Shown in pieces: positions 59,201-64,000 of a DNA stretch of 64,000 nt. This DNA comes from Iris pallida. Its lineage: Eukaryota > Streptophyta > Magnoliopsida > Asparagales > Iridaceae. The notes under the pieces are model-generated. The model ran no database searches and was not told the origin of the DNA. It saw nothing but the letters and a program-made list of their open reading frames with translations. The position numbers and the translations under genes were made by a program. How positions within the stretch are numbered: the first letter of the stretch is position 1; every line of letters starts with the position of its first letter. The stretch lies in the NCBI GenBank assembly GCA_029216955.1, contig JANAVB010042255.1:62001-126000 (forward strand). Reading direction: 5' to 3'.

Positions 59201-60456
59201 TTATCGCTCTCGCAGCCCAATATGGATGGGAGGTTCACCACTTGGACGTCAAATCTGCATTCCTGAATGGTGACCTCAAAGAGGAGGTATATGTAGCTCA
59301 ACCCGAAGGCTTCATCGTCAAGAACCAGGGGCACAAGGTGTATAGACTGTTCAAGGCTCTCTATGGTTTGCGGCAAGCACCGAGGGCCTGGAACATACGC
59401 CTGGACAGCTGCATAAAGGAGCTGGGATTCGTCAGATGCACTCAAGAGCATGCGGTGTACACGAGGAACAATGGAGAGGGTGCACTCATTGTTGGAGTGT
59501 ACGTTGATGACTTAATTGTCACAGGCGCAAAAGCAACTGCAGTAAAGGCTTACAAGAAGCAGATGATGCAGAAATTTGAGATGAGTGACCTTGGGTTACT
59601 CTCCTACTACCTTAGTATAGAGGAAGACCAACAGGGTGATCGCATTACTCTGAAGCAATCGGCATATGCGAAGAGAGTATTGCAGCAGTTTGGAATGGGA
59701 GATTGCAATCCAACCAAGTATCCCATGGAAGCTAAACTGCAACTTAGCAAGGACCTTGAAGGAACCCGAGTCGATCCGACACAATATAGGCGCATCATTG
59801 GTTGTCTCAGGTATTTAACTCACACTCGTCCGGATATTTCTTATGCTGTTGGAGTGGTGAGTAGGTACATGGAGAAGCCAACAACCACACATTACCAGAC
59901 GGTGAAACAGATCCTCAGATACGTGAAGGGAACACTTGAGTATGGACTCATGTATAAAAGAGGACATGATGAAGATGAACTGCATGGTTTCACTGACAGC
60001 AACTTAGCCGGAGATGTCGACGACAGGAGGAGCACCAGTGGAATGACGTTCTACCTCAACAAGAACCTGATCACTTGGGCGTCTCAGAAGCAAAAAACTG
60101 TCGCATTGTCCTCCTATGAAGCTGAGTTCATGGCGGCAACGGGTGCAGCGTGTCAAGCTGTGTGGCTGAGGAATCTGCTTAGTGAGGTGACTGGTCGCGA
60201 ACCTAAGCCAGTTACACTCTATGTCGACAACAAGTCTGCAATTGCATTGATGAAGAACTCTGTGTTTCATGGGCGCAGTAAGCACATTGACACTCGCTTT
60301 CATTTCATTCGCGAGTGTGTTGAAAAAGGGCAGATAAAGGTGGAGTTTGTGTGCACTGGAAAGCAACGTGCCGACATTCTCACGAAGGCTCTCGCTAGAG
60401 TGAAATTTGCCGAGATGCAGCAGATGCTTGGAGTTATTAATCTGGATCAAATCTAG
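56260..60456 (+). CDS. Ty1/copia Gag-Pol polyprotein, full length
   Basis: The frame encodes 1398 residues from ATG 56260 (MSIIEHSS); an in-frame ATG at 56233 is an alternative, and upstream codons lie in the primer site. Gag comes first, with a CCHC knuckle CFNCENFGHYASEC at residue 282. Protease has LDNGASNHMTG near 356. Integrase has the HHCC finger from about 487 (HARLGHVN, CDGCLIAK) and a D,D,E core (DICGP, TDRGGE, VVERRN). Reverse transcriptase has HHLDVKSAFLNGDL and YVDD at 1081. RNase H follows (GFTDSNLAGD, LSSYEAEFMA). This is the copia order, with integrase before reverse transcriptase. No stop or frameshift was seen, so the product could support particle assembly, cDNA synthesis and insertion. 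Confidence 0.95.
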   Translation: MSIIEHSSAPTTKEGSITLHYPMLTSCNYSTWAIKMEVFMEAQGVWDAIEPAAGMVVEKKKDKMALACIFQAVPEEILLQLAKHKTAKESWKSLKTRYLGADRVKKARIQTLKSEFEALRMKETDSIDEFAGKLTTLANKIRGLGDEMEDVVIVKKLLVSVPDKYLQVVAVIEQFADVETMPVEEAIGRLKAYEERIRGRGESNNGQLLLTHAEWQARSKKGDADSSSRGKGHWSDDRGRGKPRGRGRGRGRGDRGGQIAQHQEGEGTRGSGSNRDKSKIKCFNCENFGHYASECRNKHRVEEANLARAQDEEAALLLGESQEETPDLVMLNEEKIEQDLCGTGEAQADTDVWYLDNGASNHMTGHRGKFKDLDLNITGHVKFGDGSTVRIEGKGSILLQCKNGEQRLLSEVYFIPSLRSNILSLGQLTEDGSKVQIVGSYLRVFDRNDILLMKVRRSPNRLYKIALESCRPICLMAKVQDLAWLWHARLGHVNFFALKMMAEKGMATGLPKISHPNQLCDGCLIAKQARLPFPLQASFRAEKTLQLVHADICGPITPATLAGNKYFLLLVDYFSRMMWVYMLKEKSDAFDGFKKFKYLVENECDSKMKTLRTDRGGEFLSKEFTSFCEGEGIQRHLTAPYTPQQNGVVERRNRTVMATSRSLLKSMHVPGSMWGEAVRHAVYLLNRLPTKALGTLTPYEAWTGKKPNLEHLRIFGCVAHMKTAGPHHKKLDDRSTSLVYFGVEEGCKAYRLYNPQRSKIQVSRDVVFEEERRWDWNDGDGTEPQGWVEISVEDPVVETIITPQRAVDEAVHMPEGTGDAATPMTHGAAMASREPTTPQAAASTSSGSPTPMTDSSEPRRYRPIADIYAETEETPLDPEVLFLSAEEPVNFQDAALDHEWREAMKKELEAIEKNGTWELTELPSGHKPIGLKWVYKVKRDSEGKILKHKARLVAKGYVQQHGVDFDEVFAPVARLDTVRLIIALAAQYGWEVHHLDVKSAFLNGDLKEEVYVAQPEGFIVKNQGHKVYRLFKALYGLRQAPRAWNIRLDSCIKELGFVRCTQEHAVYTRNNGEGALIVGVYVDDLIVTGAKATAVKAYKKQMMQKFEMSDLGLLSYYLSIEEDQQGDRITLKQSAYAKRVLQQFGMGDCNPTKYPMEAKLQLSKDLEGTRVDPTQYRRIIGCLRYLTHTRPDISYAVGVVSRYMEKPTTTHYQTVKQILRYVKGTLEYGLMYKRGHDEDELHGFTDSNLAGDVDDRRSTSGMTFYLNKNLITWASQKQKTVALSSYEAEFMAATGAACQAVWLRNLLSEVTGREPKPVTLYVDNKSAIALMKNSVFHGRSKHIDTRFHFIRECVEKGQIKVEFVCTGKQRADILTKALARVKFAEMQQMLGVINLDQI

Positions 60457-60459
60457 ATT

Positions 60460-60470
60460 AAGGAGGAGAT
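60460..60470 (+). other. Polypurine tract of the copia element
   Basis: AAGGAGGAGAT directly precedes the 3' LTR at 60471. Confidence 0.9.
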
Positions 60471-60732
60471 TGTTAGTAAATAATCTAGACTAGCTCCTAG
60501 TTTACCTATTCTTTAGGAAGGTTCCTAGTCCTTGGGACATTTGTGTGGCCAGGAGGATTCTTCTCCTTTGCTTTATTGTTGTCCACATCTTTTAATCTTT
60601 GTATAGCCTATATAAAGGCACAAACCTATGTTGAATAAAACACAACACAAGCTTCCTCTTCTTATTCCATTATCATTGCCTTCTCAATAGAGTGTTTGCA
60701 CCTTGTCAGCCTTCTCCAGGTTACAACCAACA
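60471..60732 (+). repeat. 3' LTR of the copia element (262 bp)
   Basis: It has the same length and, by eye, the same sequence as the 5' LTR. Outward reading from its promoter would run away from the root-cap gene and into the sorbitol dehydrogenase remnant. Confidence 0.93.
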
Positions 60733-60978
60733 TAGAGGTGGTCATGGTGGCATCCCATGTGATGTGATGTGATGTGATGTGAGTCCGGAGCATACTCTCT
60801 TCTCCCCATCACAGTTCAGATGTAGTAACTAGAGCTGATGAATACTAATCCTTTTTTTCTTTTTCCTTTTGATGATTATTACAAAGTGCAAAAAGTGAAG
60901 TTCCTGATGGCATTATAATGTATATAATCCTCGTCTGCTGCCTTATTACATTAAGAATTTGGTTTCTTAATCTTGCAG

Positions 60979-61999
60979 AGAATGCAGTTGGCCCATTTTG
61001 TCGTCAAAGAACCCATGATGGTGACTGGAGAGTAAAACTTTGATACAGGTGGTGTACGACAAGTGGGTCCCACCTCAAAGTTTTCATATACATGTGCTTG
61101 CACGATTTACGAAGAGAGAGAGGAGGCCCACTTGTCATACAGTGGCGGTATCAAAATTTTGATACGGCCATCTGTATCAAAGTTTTACTCGTGATCGGAT
61201 ACGAGTGTGCTGGGTTGATCGAAGAGGTGGGGTGTAAAGTTTCTCTCGTGTGGCATTAGAACCTGGGATCGGCTGCATGCATTGCTAACGTGTACGCAAC
61301 CACCTCTGCCCTTGTATTAAGTTCTTCGCTACCACCTCTGCCCTGGTATGAAGTTCTTCCCCCATGTCCCGTGGGGAATGGTTCTCTTGCTAATCAGGTT
61401 ATGTTTTACTTGGTTGACAAAAGATGTCGAGATGTACTAGCATTAGAAGATTTTTCATGTATAAGAGAATTATGCTGACAGCCATTTTTCACATGGGACT
61501 GACTTGTATATTGTCTTCTATTGAATAATTCAAATATGATGTTGATGCGAACTTAGATTGTGCTGACTTTAGCTAAACCATATCAACCGCTAGATCTGGA
61601 TGTTACTCGGCCTGTTGGCAAGGTTTTGCCTCGTAGGAACGGAACGCGATGAGCTGACAGTTCTCTCTGACCTCTGCTGGGGCGAGCAAACTGATATCTT
61701 TGATATTTCTTCATCTTCTACTAATAACCCGACCAATGTTGGGAAGAACGGATAACGTAATTACAGGACACAGGATGATAATCGCATAATTCATTTATTT
61801 TTGTTTTGTAACAGAGAGGTAGACGTCGTGGGCATTTTTGCGCTACGAGGACACTTTGGCCTTATGCCTGCACAGCGGAAAGACTGATGTGAAGCCTCTG
61901 GTAACACACAGATACGTGTGTTTCGCCAGGAGGAACTAGAGGAAGCTTTTGAAGTGAGTGCTCGAGGCAGCAGTGCTATCAAAGTGGCTATTTAGAAGG
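60979..61999 (+). pseudogene. Sorbitol dehydrogenase pseudogene, unit C
   Basis: It has the same layout as unit B: HFVVKEPM, MITE, VIGHECAG-type exon from about 61191, degraded GSLANQV part, and the last-exon piece (EVDVVGIF, EEAFEVSARGSSAIKV) at about 61810-61990. Frame breaks are shared with the other units. Confidence 0.77.
61030..61190. mobile_element. Mutator-type MITE, unit C
   Basis: It is 161 bp, with target copies GTGACTGGA (61021-61029) and GTGATCGGA (61191-61199), as in units A and B. Confidence 0.82.
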
Positions 62000-62327
62000 G
62001 TACATCCAAAGTTGATAGGGGATCCAGATTGGAGCTAGTACAGGTTTGAGGAGAAATTATTCAGTACATCCCAATGTTTTATTTTTTGTGCTGCTTGTCG
62101 GAGTAATATTTTCGTAGAACAGAAGTCAGAATCGTTGAGGCGTGTGAATCACTGTCCTCAAGAAAAGATTCGCCCCTTATCGTAACTGTAAGACTGGAAC
62201 GACGACTTTCCTCCAGGATACGAGTTACAGATAGCAGTACCTATCTGCAACCTACTATCGAACAGAAATGAAGACGAACGGCAACGTTTCTGATCTCTCT
62301 CTATTTGGTGGTTTTGGATCTCAGCGG

Positions 62328-62915
62328 CACTACAAGAAAAACTCCATTTTACAACGTTGTAAAAATATTGTAAAAGAGCTTTTACAACGTTTAATAAAAG
62401 GTCGTTATATCCAGGGTTGTTTAATAAAAGGTCGTTATATCCAGGGTTGTAAAAGGGGAGGCATCTTCCACAACGTTCGTTTGAACATTGTGAAAACGTT
62501 GTAGAAATTTTTTCCACAACAGTTACAAACATTGTTTAAATTTATAAAATCTAACAAAACTCTTTCTACAACATTTTCCATGTATTGTAAAAATTCATTT
62601 TAGAACATATTATAAGTATTGTAAATATAATTTTAACAACGTTCTGCAACCGTGGTAGAAACTATATCTACCATGTTTGTTAAACATTGTATATAGATTT
62701 TGTACAACAGTGTACAAACATTGTAAATTTTTTTACAACTTTTGAAAAATGTTGTAAATGTTATTCAATTATGTTTCACAGACGTTGTAAATAATATTTA
62801 TATGTTGTAATTGTAATATCAACAACAATTTAAAGTATTGCAAATAATTTTTACAATGTTTAAAAACGTTGTTAAAATGTTATCTTACAACATTATTAAA
62901 CGTTGTTGATTGTAT
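62328..62915 (+). mobile_element. CACTA-type terminus and subterminal repeats, unit D
   Basis: It has the same end and short-word repeats as units B and C, with a few one-base losses in A and T runs. Confidence 0.7.
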
Positions 62916-63080
62916 TTCCATTTAAAAAAATATACAATTTATAAATAAAATATATTGATTACAATTACAATACAAATACAAGTACATAATCAACCCCTTT
63001 CTGTTCCAACGTGCCACACATCCATTTTACCATGCCCTCACCAAACTCAGAAGCAAGAGGTAGAGTGATTATCATCAATC

Positions 63081-63208
63081 CTAACCCATTAGCATCTTCG
63101 TCACTCTGTCGACAATCTTGCTCCAAGAGAAAAATAGCTCATAGTCATCGCCGAGGACTCTGTAGACTTCCCACTCCCTATCGCCATTACATGCCTACCA
63201 ATCTCTGC
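63081..63208 (-). pseudogene. Unidentified terminal exon, unit D, frameshifted
   Basis: It is 128 nt, not 129: one A is missing in the GCCATTAACATGCC segment, which breaks the frame that is open in units A, B and C. Confidence 0.4.
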
Positions 63209-63714
63209 CTGGAAAATTTATTATTCAAGATTAGTTTTCGAAGTTCGCAAAAAAGAATAGTACTAACTAAATTTTGTATGACAGTTGAATGTATTTCACG
63301 GACACGAAAAATGGTATCGATTGTAAAATATGCCCACATTTGTGTTCACAGAGGGCTATGTATGTACATATTTGAAAATGTTCGTATCACATGTGTATTA
63401 TGTTTAGACAGTAGATCAACATGCATTTGCAAAGGAATAAGAAGTTAATGATATATCATCAGCATTTTGGGGTATAAAAATCTAGTTCCCAACAAACTTT
63501 TGAATCCTAAATGTTTATCTTAGGTTATTTATATCAGGTCTGGTGTTTAGTGTTTAACATATAGTGATCTGAAAGTACAATATAAGATATGGAATTACTT
63601 ATCAAAGGTGAGTGTCCTAAACATTGAAATATATACAAACAATTAAACCAATAGTCAATATATGTTACCTTAGCAATTAAACCAGAGTTATTCTAATATT
63701 ACCTTAGCTCATAG

Positions 63715-64000
63715 AACTTCAGTTTTTGGAAAGTTAAAGCTAATGTAAATCCAAGATTGAATAGTAAAATATAACCAAAAAAGCCACCAATGATATACAA
63801 GTAGAAGTGGCCACTTAAGTTTAACCTCCAGCTGGTCAAAACTTGTTGACCTATAGTTGTATTTAATGAAGAAATCTACAGAATTCAAAAAAAAAAATGA
63901 GATGTAACTAAATTTAGCCAAAAGTTGCCATCACAGCAAACCTTTTTCCACCGGGATGCAAGGAATTCACTTAAAGTCGATCATATTTCTGTATATGATA
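63715..64000 (-). pseudogene. ABCG fragment, unit D (partial)
   Basis: The third piece (FTIQSWIYISFNFPKTEVL) is present at about 63715-63820. A one-base loss in the run of seven T (minus strand) shifts its upstream frame. The remaining pieces lie beyond the window. Confidence 0.55.

Larger units (their letters stand above)
55947..60732 (+). mobile_element. Ty1/copia LTR retrotransposon, apparently intact
   Basis: The element is 4786 bp with 262-bp LTRs that I find identical by eye, TG/CA ends, a primer site, a polypurine tract and one uninterrupted gag-pol frame. Flanks are TAGAT (55942-55946) and TAGAG (60733-60737), one mismatch; the empty site in unit B reads TAGAG. Small size and short LTRs suggest the Ale-type group, which is an inference. 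It splits the upstream region of root-cap copy C. Confidence 0.95.
62328..64000. repeat. Tandem unit D (start only)
   Basis: It begins CACTACAAGAAAA and is colinear with the other units to the end of the window. It carries several single-base deletions not seen in A-C. Confidence 0.85.

Overview
The window is nuclear DNA of a flowering plant. The evidence is spliced genes with plant-specific products (root-cap proteins, a PDR-type ABC transporter, sorbitol dehydrogenase), plant retrotransposon lineages (Tekay-like chromovirus, Tat/Ogre-like gag, Ty1/copia, plant L1), CACTA, hAT and Mutator-type elements, tRNA-derived SINEs and long TA arrays. I cannot name the species.

The backbone is a direct tandem array of a unit of about 7.9 kb, seen four times. 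Unit A runs from 1 to 25365; its first 141 bases lie outside the window. Unit B is 25366-33301, unit C 33302-62327, and unit D 62328-64000 is cut by the window end. In plus-strand order each unit holds: a CACTA-type terminus with AT-rich subterminal repeats; a run of exon-like fragments all on the minus strand (an unidentified 42-residue terminal exon, three exons of a decayed PDR/ABCG transporter, a 141-nt exon resembling CCR4-NOT subunit 1, and a Gln/Tyr/Gly-rich tail); a SINE-like repeat and a TA array; a two-exon root-cap family gene on the minus strand; and a broken sorbitol dehydrogenase copy on the plus strand carrying a Mutator-type MITE.

Later insertions make the units differ. Unit A carries a gag-only LTR element (797-10474), itself hit by a solo LTR, and a Tekay-like Ty3 element (16610-24748). 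Unit B is nearly clean and carries only a 176-bp hAT MITE. Unit C lost about 0.9 kb and gained 17.4 kb: two L1 copies head to head, TA arrays, a foldback element, a decayed Ty3 element with 2.9-kb LTRs inside the second L1, and a SINE. Unit C also carries a Ty1/copia element (55947-60732) with an intact reading frame and LTRs that look identical.

The only host genes that look intact are the root-cap genes of units A and B. The copy in C has a premature stop and the copia insertion just upstream of its promoter. The copia element is the best candidate for a currently mobile element. The features that stand out most are the row of same-strand exon pieces from unrelated genes abutting the CACTA end, and the gag-only element whose LTRs and coding repeats share one short word.
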